Notes: generated by a model from the sequence alone, not told the origin. DNA of 64,000 bases from Pseudomonas fluorescens (GCF_001307275.1 NZ_CP012831.1:5076501-5140500), one strand, 5' to 3'. Positions 8,090 through 16,682 are shown, counted from the stretch's first letter. Numbers and translations are program-made.

Positions 8090-8392
8090 TCAGCTCAGTT
8101 TCGAGCTGGACCGCCGGATGATTTTGATCTTGTGGGTCAGGGTCGGCTTGCGCGTGACGCTGATTGCACGGCGGTTGACGGTGTCGATGGTGATGTTCCA
8201 GAAACCGGTGCTCGGCGCCGTGATCCTGGCCGGGAACGTGTCGAACGCGCCGCCGTGATAGGTGTGCCGGCCACCGTTCTTGAAGCTGCGGAAGTTGGCG
8301 TCGTTCATCAAACGGATGTTGCACATTTGGGAGCATTCTATGACGACAATGTCGTCTTCGTTCAGGTGCTCGCGCTGGTGAATGAATTTCAT
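8090..8392 (-). CDS. DUF1883 domain-containing protein
   Basis: 100-residue protein matching the DUF1883 pattern, including MKFIHQREHLNEDDIVVI, CSQMCNIRLMNDANF, YHGGAF and TGFWNITIDT. I chose the ATG at 8392 because GGAG lies 7 bases upstream and the family begins MKF; the frame extends upstream to 8506 without a good start. DUF1883 is found next to or fused with other modules in bacteria and has no established function. It is followed by the 56-residue gene in an apparent two-gene operon. Confidence 0.82.
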   Translation of the reverse strand: MKFIHQREHLNEDDIVVIECSQMCNIRLMNDANFRSFKNGGRHTYHGGAFDTFPARITAPSTGFWNITIDTVNRRAISVTRKPTLTHKIKIIRRSSSKLS

Positions 8393-8594
8393 GGGCGCCT
8401 CCAGAAGGGCTTTTTCTACAAAATCAAAACGATAGCAAGGGGCAATGAGGCGCAGTTTATCAGCCTCGAGTGTTAATATCCGGCCCGCGCTCCAGGCTTT
8501 GTTCATTTATCGCAGGTAGCGGGAAAAAAAAGCGGTGCGACACCGGAGCAAAACGGCGTCTGCATTGTCGGAGGATCTTTATTGGAGGAAACAT

Positions 8595-8945
8595 ATGAAG
8601 CGCAGCGTGTGGGTGTTGGCATTGGCCATGAGTGGATGTGCATCGGTATCGGACATCAACCAGACGCCTCCCACCATGAGCGTCATCTCCGGAAAGAAAC
8701 CACACGAATATGCCAAATGCGTTGCCGACAAGCTCGCCAGCAGCCGTGGCTCGCTGCAAATGGAGCCGCACAAGAACGGCGTGCGGCTGATCGTCCCCGG
8801 CAAACTGTCGACCCTGCCGGCGGCGGTGTTCGACATTGACGAGCGTTCCAGTGGCAGCAGCATCAAGCTGCACGAAAGCATGTCCAACGTGCCGGTGCGT
8901 CCGGGCGATGTGCAGGATGCGGCCAACGCCTGTATTTCCGGCTGA
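8595..8945 (+). CDS. Small lipoprotein of unknown function
   Basis: 116 residues from the ATG at 8595, which sits 5 bases after a strong GGAGGAA. N-terminus MKRSVWVLALAMSGCASV has a lipobox-like MSGC, so a lipidated mature protein of about 100 residues is expected at the periplasmic side. The mature part (YAKCVADKLASSRGSLQME, then a short beta-rich segment and DVQDAANACISG) has two further cysteines that could form a disulfide. No family recognised with certainty. Confidence 0.78.
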   Translation: MKRSVWVLALAMSGCASVSDINQTPPTMSVISGKKPHEYAKCVADKLASSRGSLQMEPHKNGVRLIVPGKLSTLPAAVFDIDERSSGSSIKLHESMSNVPVRPGDVQDAANACISG

Positions 8946-9004
8946 ACACCGTCAGCGCCTGACGAGCGGGCCGGCCATCGGATAGACTGGGGCCCTCGAC
9001 AAAA

Positions 9005-9034
9005 AATGCCGCCACGGTCAACGTTGGCGGCATT
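9005..9034 (+). terminator. Possible terminator after the lipoprotein gene
   Basis: Perfect 10-base stem aatgccgcca / tggcggcatt with a 10-base loop. Only a weak T-rich tail follows. The hairpin lies 60-89 bases after the lipoprotein stop. Confidence 0.5.
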
Positions 9035-9054
9035 GTCATTCATGGAGTCAGTCG

Positions 9055-9285
9055 ATGAAACGCGAGCAGGTGCGCGAGCGCCATGCAGAAGGCCTTATTT
9101 ATGCCACCCACGTGATTCAGAACCCGGCGAGCCCGGGCGAATGGGTCGTGTTCTTCAAGAAAAGCGCAGGGCGCAGTTTTTTCCTGGTGGATGAGCAGGA
9201 CGAAGTCGAGTCCTTCAGCCAACTCGATGACCTGATCGAGACCATACGCGGGCTGGGCATCAAGACCGCCGAGATTCACATCTGA
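9055..9285 (+). CDS. Conserved hypothetical protein, 76 residues
   Basis: Small soluble protein: MKREQVRERHAEGLIYATHV, then WVVFFKKSAGRSFFLVDEQDEVESF and a C-terminal amphipathic part LDDLIETIRGLGIKTAEIHI. There is no signal peptide, and no catalytic motif is visible. It lies between two lipoprotein genes and ends convergently with the next one, separated by a perfect inverted repeat. Function unknown; the frame is supported by its codon bias and by the strong protein-like composition. Confidence 0.72.
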   Translation: MKREQVRERHAEGLIYATHVIQNPASPGEWVVFFKKSAGRSFFLVDEQDEVESFSQLDDLIETIRGLGIKTAEIHI

Positions 9286-9310
9286 TGTCCTGTATCGCCA
9301 ATACAGGACA
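9286..9310. terminator. Hairpin between convergent small genes
   Basis: Perfect 10-base inverted repeat tgtcctgtat / atacaggaca with a 5-base loop, between the stops of the genes at 9055-9285 and 9316-9597. There is no T run, so terminator function is only inferred from position. Confidence 0.5.
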
Positions 9311-9315
9311 CTCGC

Positions 9316-9597
9316 TTATTTACAGACCACCACGACACTGCGGCTGCTGAAGTTGCCCACGTCGACCCCCAGGGTCTTCTCGCTTTCCTTGGCCTGGGGT
9401 GTGCCGTTGGTGCCGACGATCCGGTAGCCGGTGCCGGCACAGGACGCATCGGCCTTCTCATAGCAAGTCGCCCAGGAGTTGGCCTCGCCTGAGCAGTCGA
9501 TGGTCAAGCCCTGCTCGCCATTATCGAGATAGGTTTTTTCGGCCGAGGCACAGCCCGCCAGGGCCAGGACTGTGAACAGCGCCAGAAGTGTCTTCAT
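9316..9597 (-). CDS. Small lipoprotein, 93 residues
   Basis: MKTLLALFTVLALAGCASAE is a textbook lipoprotein signal with lipobox LAGC, lipidated at Cys16. The mature part has five further cysteines (IDCSGEANSWATCYEKADASC, then VVVVCK and others). The GYRIVGTNG segment resembles small Pseudomonas lipoproteins with a repeated cysteine pattern. No enzyme motif. Convergent with the 76-residue gene. Probably an envelope protein of unknown role. Confidence 0.78.
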   Translation of the reverse strand: MKTLLALFTVLALAGCASAEKTYLDNGEQGLTIDCSGEANSWATCYEKADASCAGTGYRIVGTNGTPQAKESEKTLGVDVGNFSSRSVVVVCK

Positions 9598-9712
9598 GGG
9601 ATCGTCATCGAGGAGGGAAGGGCAACGGCGAGGTTATAGCGAATGGCCATTCCGGTACAGCTAAACCCGCCTCGTTCGATGCCCGGGTGGCATCTACTGG
9701 AGGCCGGTCTGG

Positions 9713-9925
9713 TTATTTCTTGCGGCGGGGGCTGCGTGCGGGGGCGCTTTCGCGTTCTTTCGTCGCTGGGGCAGCGCGTTCGTCCTGGAATACCGCAGCC
9801 ACTTCCACTGCCATGGCCTTGCTAGGCAAGGGACCGGCGACCTGCTCGCCGTGATAGTTGATAATCCACCACTGGCCGTCCTTGCCCTGGCTGACCGAAT
9901 AACCGTTTGCGTTTCTTGCCGACAT
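9713..9925 (-). CDS. Hypothetical basic-tailed protein, 70 residues
   Basis: Short protein MSARNANGYSVSQGKDGQWW, INYHGEQVAGPLPSKAMAVEVAAVFQDER, then a charged, probably disordered tail ending SPRRKK. The first two thirds look like a small beta-beta-alpha domain that wraps a W-W pair, similar to short DUF-type proteins common in Pseudomonas. An alternative start exists further upstream in a different frame and is rejected. Function unknown. Confidence 0.65.
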   Translation of the reverse strand: MSARNANGYSVSQGKDGQWWIINYHGEQVAGPLPSKAMAVEVAAVFQDERAAPATKERESAPARSPRRKK

Positions 9926-10159
9926 CTAACTGCCTCAATTGGCGTGATCAAGGACGCCATGATACGTCAAATGCTCGCAAACAGTGCTCACTGGCGTACA
10001 GTGGACCGCTGCAGCCATCGAAACGAAAGGCGATTGAACTATCCGCCGTTTTTTATTTCTCTATGATGGCATCGGTTGGCCAGTGCGGGCATTGTAAGGT
10101 GCCCGTCGCCTGATTAGACTGCGCCGAAACTCGTACACACTGCCTTTTCAAGGACTTAT

Positions 10160-10999
10160 ATGATCAAGAAATGCTTGTTCCCAGCAGCCGGTTACGGTAC
10201 TCGCTTCCTGCCAGCGACTAAAGCCATGCCCAAAGAAATGCTGCCGGTGGTGAACAAGCCACTGATCCAGTACGGCGTCGAAGAAGCCCTCGATGCGGGC
10301 CTGACTGAAATCTCCATCGTGACTGGCCGTGGTAAACGCGCGCTGGAAGACCATTTTGACATCAGCTACGAGCTGGAAAACCAGATCAAAGGCACCGACA
10401 AGGAAAAATACCTGGTCGGCATCCGCAAACTGCTGGATGAGTGCTCGTTTTCCTACACCCGCCAGACCGAAATGAAAGGCCTGGGCCACGCGATCCTGAC
10501 CGGTCGCCCATTGATCGGCGACGAACCGTTCGCCGTGGTCCTGGCGGACGACCTGTGCGTCAACCTCGAAGGCGACGGCGTCCTGACCCAGATGGTCAAG
10601 CTGTACAAGCAGTTCCGCTGCTCCATCGTGGCGATCCAGGAAGTCGATCCGCAGGAAACCAACAAGTACGGCGTGATTGCCGGCGAAATGATCCGCGACG
10701 ACATCTACCGTGTTCACAGCATGGTTGAAAAACCGAAGCCTGAAGACGCACCGTCGAACCTGGCGATCATCGGTCGCTACATCCTGACCCCGGACATCTT
10801 CGACCTGATCGAACAGACCGAACCAGGCAAGGGCGGCGAAATCCAGATCACCGACGCCCTGATGAAACAGGCCCAGAACGGCTGCGTCATGGCCTACAAG
10901 TTCAAGGGCAAGCGTTTTGACTGCGGTGGCGCCGAAGGCTACATCGACGCGACCAACTTCTGCTTCGAGAACTTCTACAAGACCGGCAAGGCTTACTGA
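10160..10999 (+). CDS. galU: UTP--glucose-1-phosphate uridylyltransferase GalU
   Basis: Makes UDP-glucose from UTP and glucose-1-phosphate, feeding LPS core, exopolysaccharide and trehalose synthesis. 279 residues, the standard length. Nucleotide-binding signature AAGYGTRFLPATKAMPKEMLP at 9-29. Further family parts: VEEALDAGLTEISIVTGRGK, ETNKYGVIAG, EKPKPEDAPSNLAIIGRYIL and the C-terminal FDCGGAEGYIDATNFC. AGGAC precedes the ATG. A strong hairpin terminator follows, so it is probably a single-gene unit. No promoter element could be assigned in the 234 bases upstream. Confidence 0.97.
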   Translation: MIKKCLFPAAGYGTRFLPATKAMPKEMLPVVNKPLIQYGVEEALDAGLTEISIVTGRGKRALEDHFDISYELENQIKGTDKEKYLVGIRKLLDECSFSYTRQTEMKGLGHAILTGRPLIGDEPFAVVLADDLCVNLEGDGVLTQMVKLYKQFRCSIVAIQEVDPQETNKYGVIAGEMIRDDIYRVHSMVEKPKPEDAPSNLAIIGRYILTPDIFDLIEQTEPGKGGEIQITDALMKQAQNGCVMAYKFKGKRFDCGGAEGYIDATNFCFENFYKTGKAY

Positions 11000-11015
11000 T
11001 AGCCGCCGCGCCTCG

Positions 11016-11048
11016 AAAAACGCCCCGACTGGTTCGGGGCGTTTTTTT
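11016..11048 (+). terminator. Rho-independent terminator of galU
   Basis: GC-rich stem cgccccga / tcggggcg with loop ctggt, A-rich upstream and seven Ts after, starting about 17 bases past the galU stop. Confidence 0.9.
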
Positions 11049-11098
11049 GCGCGGGGAAAAGTCTCTCGCCAATCACCAATCACACAAGCAACCCCCCT

Positions 11099-11185
11099 GT
11101 GGGAGCGAGCTTGCTCGCGATAGCGGTGGGCCAGTCAATACCAATGCTGCTGATCCGCCGCCATCGCGAGCAAGCTCGCTCCCAC
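11099..11185. repeat. REP pair downstream of galU
   Basis: gtgggagcgagcttgctcgcgat at 11099-11121 and its inverted copy at 11163-11185, in the space between the galU terminator and gor. Confidence 0.85.
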
Positions 11186-11304
11186 AGGAGTTGCGCTCAA
11201 TCCAGTCCGGCTGGCTTTTTCGTTTTCCGCCCCCATAACCCACCGCAACGCTGCCTCAAGTGAAAACAGCAGGTATGCTGATGACCTGCCGAAGGAGATA
11301 GAAA

Positions 11305-12660
11305 ATGGCCTACGATTTTGACTTGTATGTGATTGGCGCCGGTTCCGGTGGTGTGCGGGCTGCGCGGTTCGCCGCCGGTTTTGGGGCAAAGGTGGCCGTG
11401 GCGGAAAGCCGCTACCTGGGCGGGACCTGCGTCAACGTGGGCTGCGTGCCGAAAAAACTGCTGGTCTATGGTGCGCATTACGCCGAGGACTTCGAGCAAG
11501 CGTCGGCCTATGGCTGGACGGCGGGCGAGGCCAGTTTCGACTGGGCCACGCTGATCGCCAACAAGGATCAGGAGATCAACCGCCTCAACGGCATCTACCG
11601 CAACCTGCTGGTCAACAGCGGCGTCACACTGCACGAAGGTCACGCCAGGCTGACCGGGCCCCATGAGGTCGAGATCAACGGCCAGCGTCATACCGCCAGG
11701 CATATCCTGATCGCCACCGGCGGCTGGCCGGTGATCCCGGACATTCCGGGGCGCGAGCACGCCATCAGCTCCAACGAGGCGTTCTTTCTCAAGGAACTGC
11801 CCAAGCGCGTCATCGTGGTGGGCGGTGGCTACATTGCGGTGGAGTTCGCCGGGATCTTCCACGGCATGGGCGCGCAGACGTCGTTGCTGTATCGCGGCGA
11901 ACTGTTCCTGCGCGGTTTCGACGGTGCGGTGCGCAAGCACCTGGCGGAAGAACTGACCCGTCGTGGCCTGGACCTGCAATTCAACGCCGACATCAAGTCC
12001 ATCGAAAAACTGGACGACGGCAGCCTGAGGGTCGAGCTCAAGGATGGCAAAACGTTGATCACCGATTGTGTGTTCTACGCCACCGGCCGGCGGCCGATGC
12101 TCGACAATCTCGGCCTGGAGAACACCGCCGTCGCGGTGGACGAGAAGGGTTTTGTCAAGGTCAACGAAAAATACGAGACCACCGAACCGTCGATCCTGGC
12201 CATTGGCGACGTGATCGGTCGCGTCCAGCTCACCCCTGTGGCCCTGGCCGAAGGCATGGCGGTGGCGCGGCGTCTGTTCAAGCCCGAGCAGTATCGACTG
12301 GTGGATTACCGGATGATCCCCACCGCCGTGTTCAGCCTGCCGAACATCGGCACGGTGGGCCTGACCGAGGAACAGGCCAGGGAAGAGGGGCATGAGGTCG
12401 AGATATTCGAAAGCCGTTTCCGGCCGATGAAGCTGAGCTTGACCGACTGCCAGGAGCGCACCCTGATGAAGCTGGTGGTGGATGCCCGGACCGACAAGGT
12501 CCTGGGTTGCCACATGGTCGGCCCGGATGCCGGTGAAATCGTCCAAGGCTTGGCCATCGCCCTCAAGGCCGGTGCCACCAAGCGCGACTTCGACGAGACC
12601 ATCGGCGTGCACCCGACCGCCGCCGAAGAGTTCGTGACGATGCGTACGCCCGTCGCCTGA
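11305..12660 (+). CDS. gor: Glutathione-disulfide reductase
   Basis: NADPH-dependent flavoprotein that regenerates reduced glutathione. 451 residues. FAD-binding GAGSGG at 11-16. Redox-active disulfide C42/C47 in GGTCVNVGCVPKK. NAD(P)-binding GGGYIAVEFAG, and C-terminal dimer/active-site HPTAAEE near 436. GGAGATAGAAA precedes the ATG. The CVNVGC spacing and C-terminus fit glutathione reductase rather than lipoamide dehydrogenase (compare lpdV in this window). It is followed at about 240 bases by ahpC, so peroxide-defence functions are neighbours but probably separate units. Confidence 0.95.
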   Translation: MAYDFDLYVIGAGSGGVRAARFAAGFGAKVAVAESRYLGGTCVNVGCVPKKLLVYGAHYAEDFEQASAYGWTAGEASFDWATLIANKDQEINRLNGIYRNLLVNSGVTLHEGHARLTGPHEVEINGQRHTARHILIATGGWPVIPDIPGREHAISSNEAFFLKELPKRVIVVGGGYIAVEFAGIFHGMGAQTSLLYRGELFLRGFDGAVRKHLAEELTRRGLDLQFNADIKSIEKLDDGSLRVELKDGKTLITDCVFYATGRRPMLDNLGLENTAVAVDEKGFVKVNEKYETTEPSILAIGDVIGRVQLTPVALAEGMAVARRLFKPEQYRLVDYRMIPTAVFSLPNIGTVGLTEEQAREEGHEVEIFESRFRPMKLSLTDCQERTLMKLVVDARTDKVLGCHMVGPDAGEIVQGLAIALKAGATKRDFDETIGVHPTAAEEFVTMRTPVA

Positions 12661-12784
12661 CGCGGCCCTTAGCCGTTGCGTAGGAGCTGACGAGTGAAAC
12701 GAGGCTGCGATCTTTCCCCAGACACTTGAGTCCCAAGCGGAAGATCGCAGCCTCCACCAGCGCCCACAGATTTTTTCTATCTAT

Positions 12785-12810
12785 ATAGATTCCTGATAGC
12801 CAAAACCAAT
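12785..12810. promoter_or_regulatory. Weak OxyR-like site upstream of ahpC
   Basis: ATAG - 7 bases - ATAG - 7 bases - CAAT, with the spacing of OxyR half-sites (ATAG/CTAT every 11 bases) but only partial agreement. It lies 91-116 bases before the ahpC start in an AT-rich stretch. Known biology: ahpC promoters are OxyR-controlled in Pseudomonas. The site itself is a tentative reading. Confidence 0.35.
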
Positions 12811-12900
12811 CATTCACATCAGGTTTGCCAATGAGCCAGCCGGGGGATGAGTGGTTAAGATTCCCTCCATCAACTTCTCAACCCTGATGGAGAAACATCG

Positions 12901-13464
12901 ATGCCTATCATCAACAGCCAAGTTAAACCGTTCAACGCTACCGCCTTCAAAAACGGCGAATTCGTCCAAGTGTCGGACGCCGACCTGAAAGGCAAATGGT
13001 CTGTCGTGTTCTTCTACCCAGCCGACTTCACCTTCGTTTGCCCAACCGAGCTGGAAGACCTGGCCGACAACTACGCCGAATTCAAGAAACTGGGCGTCGA
13101 GATCTACAGCGTCTCCACCGACACTCACTTCGCCCACGCCGCCTGGCACAACACTTCGCCAGCCATCGGCAAGATCCAGTACACCATGATCGGTGACCCG
13201 ACTCACGTCATCTCCCGCAACTTCGACGTGCTGATCGAAGAAGTCGGCCTGGCTGACCGCGGTACTTTCGTGATCAACCCTGAAGGCCAGATCAAGATCG
13301 TCGAGATCAACGACGGTGGTGTAGGCCGCGACGCTTCCGAGCTGCTGCGCAAGGTCAAGGCCGCTCAGTACGTTGCCGCTCACCCGGGCGAAGTCTGCCC
13401 AGCCAAGTGGAAAGAAGGCGAGGCCACCCTGGCTCCGTCCCTGGACTTGGTCGGCAAGATCTAA
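12901..13464 (+). CDS. ahpC: Alkyl hydroperoxide reductase subunit C (typical 2-Cys peroxiredoxin)
   Basis: Reduces hydrogen peroxide and organic hydroperoxides. 187 residues, the usual AhpC length. Peroxidatic Cys47 in FYPADFTFVCPTE, resolving Cys166 in HPGEVCPAKW, conserved DTHFAHAAW and the C-terminal tail. Codon use is strongly biased toward frequent codons, a sign of high expression. ATGGAGAAACATCG precedes the ATG. ahpF follows 124 bases later beyond a terminator, giving partial read-through or a separate promoter. Confidence 0.97.
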   Translation: MPIINSQVKPFNATAFKNGEFVQVSDADLKGKWSVVFFYPADFTFVCPTELEDLADNYAEFKKLGVEIYSVSTDTHFAHAAWHNTSPAIGKIQYTMIGDPTHVISRNFDVLIEEVGLADRGTFVINPEGQIKIVEINDGGVGRDASELLRKVKAAQYVAAHPGEVCPAKWKEGEATLAPSLDLVGKI

Positions 13465-13523
13465 GTCTGTGAGTCATCCGAGGGCGATCCGCTCTTAATC
13501 AAGTAAGCCGCTTCGCCCCAAAA

Positions 13524-13560
13524 AACGCCCGGGCGAGATTCGCTCGGGCGTTGTTTTTTT
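13524..13560 (+). terminator. Terminator between ahpC and ahpF
   Basis: Stem aacgcccgggcg / cgctcgggcgtt (one mismatch) followed by a T run. It sits directly before ahpF, so it probably attenuates rather than isolates the second gene. Confidence 0.85.
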
Positions 13561-13588
13561 CTGAATTCACAAAATGGAAATCGCCCGT

Positions 13589-15151
13589 ATGTTGGACGCC
13601 AATCTTAAAGCTCAGTTGAAGTCATACCTGGAACGGGTCACCCAGCCGATCGAGATCGTCGCCTCCCTCGACGACGGTGCGAAATCCCAGGAAATGCTCG
13701 CGTTACTCCAAGAAGTTGCCAGTCTTTCCCACCAGATTACCTTGCTCGACAACGGTACCGATGGGCGCAAGCCGTCGTTTTCGTTGAACCGCCCGGGAGC
13801 CGATATCAGCCTGCGTTTTGCCGGCATCCCCATGGGCCACGAATTCACTTCGCTGGTGCTGGCCCTGCTGCAAGTCGGCGGCCACCCATCGAAGGCCAGT
13901 GTCGAGGTCATCGAACAGATTCGCGCCCTTGAAGGCGAGTTCAATTTCGAGACGTATTTCTCGCTGTCGTGCCAGAACTGCCCGGACGTGGTCCAGGCGC
14001 TGAACCTGATGGCGGTGCTGAACCCGAACATTCGCCACGTCGCCATCGACGGCGCGCTGTTCCAGGCCGAAGTCGATGAACGCCAGATCATGGCCGTGCC
14101 CAGCATTTACCTGAACGGCGTGAACTTCGGCCAGGGCCGCATGGGCCTGGAAGAGATTCTCGCCAAGATCGACACCAGCGGCATCGAACGCCAGGCTGAG
14201 AAAATCAGCGCCAAGGATGCTTTCGATGTGCTGGTGGTCGGCGGCGGCCCGGCTGGCGCTTCGGCGGCGATCTACGCGGCCCGTAAAGGCATCCGCACCG
14301 GTGTGGCGGCCGAACGTTTCGGCGGCCAGGTGCTCGACACCATGGCCATCGAAAACTTCATCTCGGTCCAGGAAACCGAAGGGCCGAAACTGGCTGTTGC
14401 CCTGGAAGAGCACGTCAAGCAGTACGACGTGGACATCATGAACCTGCAGCGTGCCGATGCCTTGCTGCCGGGCAAGGATGGCAGCCTGCATGAAATCAAG
14501 TTCGCCAGCGGTGCGAGCCTCAAGGCCAAGACCGTGATCCTGGCGACCGGCGCCCGCTGGCGCGAAATGAACGTGCCGGGCGAGCAGCAATATCGCAACA
14601 AGGGCGTGGCGTACTGCCCGCACTGCGACGGCCCGCTGTTCAAAGGCAAGCGTGTAGCGGTGATCGGCGGTGGTAACTCCGGCGTCGAGGCGGCCATCGA
14701 CCTGGCGGGTATCGTGGCCCACGTCACGTTGCTGGAGTTCGATGTGCAATTGCGTGCCGACGCGGTGTTGCAGCGCAAGCTGCACAGCCTGCCGAACGTG
14801 ACAGTGGTGACCAACGCCCAGACCACCGAAGTGACGGGGGACGGCCAGAAGGTCAATGGCTTGCGCTACAAGGACCGTCCGAGCGGTGAAGTGCGGGACG
14901 TGGAGCTGGAAGGGATCTTCGTGCAGATCGGCCTGTTGCCCAACACCGATTGGCTCAAAGGCACCGTCGAGCTGTCGCCGAGGGGAGAGATTATCGTCGA
15001 TGCCCGTGGTGAGACCTCGATCCCAGGCGTGTTCGCCGCCGGTGACGTGACCACTGTGCCGTACAAGCAGATCGTGATCGCCGTGGGTGAGGGCGCCAAG
15101 GCTTCGCTGAGCGCCTTCGACCACCTGATCCGCACTTCCGCGCCGGCATAA
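13589..15151 (+). CDS. ahpF: Alkyl hydroperoxide reductase subunit F
   Basis: NADH-dependent flavoprotein that re-reduces AhpC. From the ATG at 13589 (MLDANLKAQLKSYLE, the family start) it is 520 residues; an in-frame ATG at 13574 would add five. N-terminal thioredoxin-like domain with CxxC Cys128/Cys131 (SLSCQNCPDVVQ). FAD-binding GGGPAGASAA, thioredoxin-reductase-like CxxC in YCPHCDGPLFKG, and NADH-binding GGGNSGVEAAIDLAG. The C-terminal PGVFAAGDVT is the FAD-binding signature. Follows ahpC and is functionally coupled to it. Confidence 0.96.
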   Translation: MLDANLKAQLKSYLERVTQPIEIVASLDDGAKSQEMLALLQEVASLSHQITLLDNGTDGRKPSFSLNRPGADISLRFAGIPMGHEFTSLVLALLQVGGHPSKASVEVIEQIRALEGEFNFETYFSLSCQNCPDVVQALNLMAVLNPNIRHVAIDGALFQAEVDERQIMAVPSIYLNGVNFGQGRMGLEEILAKIDTSGIERQAEKISAKDAFDVLVVGGGPAGASAAIYAARKGIRTGVAAERFGGQVLDTMAIENFISVQETEGPKLAVALEEHVKQYDVDIMNLQRADALLPGKDGSLHEIKFASGASLKAKTVILATGARWREMNVPGEQQYRNKGVAYCPHCDGPLFKGKRVAVIGGGNSGVEAAIDLAGIVAHVTLLEFDVQLRADAVLQRKLHSLPNVTVVTNAQTTEVTGDGQKVNGLRYKDRPSGEVRDVELEGIFVQIGLLPNTDWLKGTVELSPRGEIIVDARGETSIPGVFAAGDVTTVPYKQIVIAVGEGAKASLSAFDHLIRTSAPA

Positions 15152-15171
15152 ACAGCCGAAAGCGGCAAGAC

Positions 15172-15206
15172 AAAACCCCATGGGCCCTGGCTCATGGGGT
15201 TTTTTA
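15172..15206 (+). terminator. Terminator after ahpF
   Basis: aaaaccccatg / catggggtttt stem around a 10-base loop, then a T run, 21 bases past the ahpF stop. Confidence 0.88.
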
Positions 15207-15220
15207 TCGGCCATCATTCT

Positions 15221-15307
15221 GTGGGAGCGAGCTTGCTCGCGATGGCGGTGGGTCAGCTTGCATCAATGCTGAATGTGCTGCCTCATCGCGAGCAAGCTCG
15301 CTCCCAC
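15221..15307. repeat. REP pair between ahpF and gloA
   Basis: Inverted elements at 15221-15243 and 15285-15307, in the convergent space between ahpF and gloA. Confidence 0.85.
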
Positions 15308-15320
15308 AGGGGGGTGAGTT

Positions 15321-15842
15321 TTACAGCGGCGCAGGCTGGATGATTTCGACCCAGTAGCCATCCGGGTCCTTGATGAAGGCCAGGCTTTTCATGCGGCCAT
15401 CGCTCAGGCGCTTCTGGAAGTCACAGCCCAGTGCTTCGAAGCGCTCGCAGGCTGCGACGACGTCCGGTACCGAGATGCAGATGTGGCCGAAACCCCGTGG
15501 GTCGGTGTTGCCGTTATGGTAGGCGAACGCCGGGTCGTTTTCGGTGCCGTGGTTGTGGGTCAGTTCCAGGATGCCAGGGATCGATTTCATCCATTCGGTA
15601 CGCGCTGCCGCGTCCGCCGGGATCTGGTTCTTGTCCACCAGCGCCAGGAAATACAGGCTGAATTCGGCTTCCGGGAAGTCGCGTTTTTCCACCAGCGAGA
15701 AACCCAGCACGCGGGTGTAGAAATCCAGGGACTTGGTGATGTCCTTGACCCGCAGCATGGTGTGGTTGAAGACGAATCTGGCCGTGGCGGCGTCAGGTTG
15801 TGCGGTGACGCCAGGGAAAGTATTGAGTTCGTGCAGGCTCAT
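15321..15842 (-). CDS. gloA: Lactoylglutathione lyase (glyoxalase I)
   Basis: Converts the methylglyoxal-glutathione hemithioacetal to S-lactoylglutathione. 173 residues from the ATG at 15842, which has GGAGGG upstream; the frame extends further upstream to 15971 but that start is unlikely. Metal-site segments: FNHTMLRVKD (His), LELTHNHGTE (Glu), GFGHICISVPD (His) and WVEIIQPA (Glu). It is the long (yeast/human-like, about 170-residue) form of the enzyme with KSLDFYTRVLGF. Convergent with ahpF. Confidence 0.95.
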   Translation of the reverse strand: MSLHELNTFPGVTAQPDAATARFVFNHTMLRVKDITKSLDFYTRVLGFSLVEKRDFPEAEFSLYFLALVDKNQIPADAAARTEWMKSIPGILELTHNHGTENDPAFAYHNGNTDPRGFGHICISVPDVVAACERFEALGCDFQKRLSDGRMKSLAFIKDPDGYWVEIIQPAPL

Positions 15843-16037
15843 GGGCCCTCCGGAAAATAAGTGGGGCAAACGGCGTCGCAAGCGTGGTCGCGACGGTTCC
15901 TGGGCTTGCGTCAGACGGCTTCCTTGCAGGTGCGCCCATGATACGCAAGGGGCGCGGCATCGCCAAACCACACGTGGCTATTGCCTGGTGCTGCCCCGGG
16001 CTTCAGACTTTACGATTCGTCCTTGAGTGGCCTCGCA

Positions 16038-16574
16038 ATGATTCGACCGTTCCTTTCGCTGTTTGTCCTGCTGTTTGCCAGTGTTGCGAGTGTCGGTGGT
16101 GCCCAGGCCGCCGAACCGCAGATCCTGTGGCCCCAGGGCTGGGTTGTCGAACCGCTGCCGGCAGACGCATCGGCCTCGGCGCCCCCCGGAACCCTGCGCC
16201 AACGGGCAACCAAAAGTGATCCTGCAGGCAACGCCGTGATGGTCATGGAACTGACCACCACCCCCGTCGAGCCCGATCATCAGGTCAACTTGCAAGGCGT
16301 ATTGCTAGAAATGCGCAAGTCAATCCAGAAGGATTTTTTCCAAGGTGGTTACCAAAGTGTATGCACTAAGGTCCATGCCTCAATGTTGGGCGGCGTAACT
16401 GCATTGGAAACCACTTGCACGATCACGCAAAACGGACGACATGTATTGTCCCAGGCACTCGTCGCGGCACTAAATGAGGGCAAGGCTTATGTGCTGTCCT
16501 ATGCAGGGCAGGCACAGGTGTTTGTTGAAAGCCAGGATGAAATACAGTCGGTGCGAAACAGTTTGAAACTATGA
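16038..16574 (+). CDS. Exported protein, DUF4946-like
   Basis: 178 residues from the ATG at 16038. N-terminal Sec signal MIRPFLSLFVLLFASVASVG followed by GAQAAEP, with cleavage near AQA. The mature part is unlike any enzyme I know. It has two cysteines (QSVCTKVHAS and LETTCTITQ) probably forming a disulfide, and a C-terminal QDEIQSVRNSLKL. It resembles the Pseudomonas DUF4946 periplasmic family, by recall rather than by search. It ends convergently with the MvaT-type gene across a perfect terminator hairpin. The last third is less GC-rich than the rest. Confidence 0.72.
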   Translation: MIRPFLSLFVLLFASVASVGGAQAAEPQILWPQGWVVEPLPADASASAPPGTLRQRATKSDPAGNAVMVMELTTTPVEPDHQVNLQGVLLEMRKSIQKDFFQGGYQSVCTKVHASMLGGVTALETTCTITQNGRHVLSQALVAALNEGKAYVLSYAGQAQVFVESQDEIQSVRNSLKL

Positions 16575-16623
16575 CGCCTTCAGCGTAATACGCCAATGGA
16601 TTTAATCCTAAAGTCCAGCCCAT

Positions 16624-16653
16624 AAAAAAGCCCTGAGTATTCAGGGCTTTTTT
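16624..16653. terminator. Bidirectional terminator
   Basis: Perfect 13-base stem aaaaaagccctga / tcagggctttttt with loop gtat. The A run on one side and T run on the other let it serve both convergent genes. Confidence 0.92.
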
Positions 16654-16682
16654 GCGTCTTGGGGGTTGTCAGCCAAGCACTG

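Noticed and set aside
11197..12612. 471-residue ORF opposite gor
   Set aside because: Antisense shadow of a GC-rich gene; His/Gln/Asp-rich translation without recognisable domains, while gor is certain.
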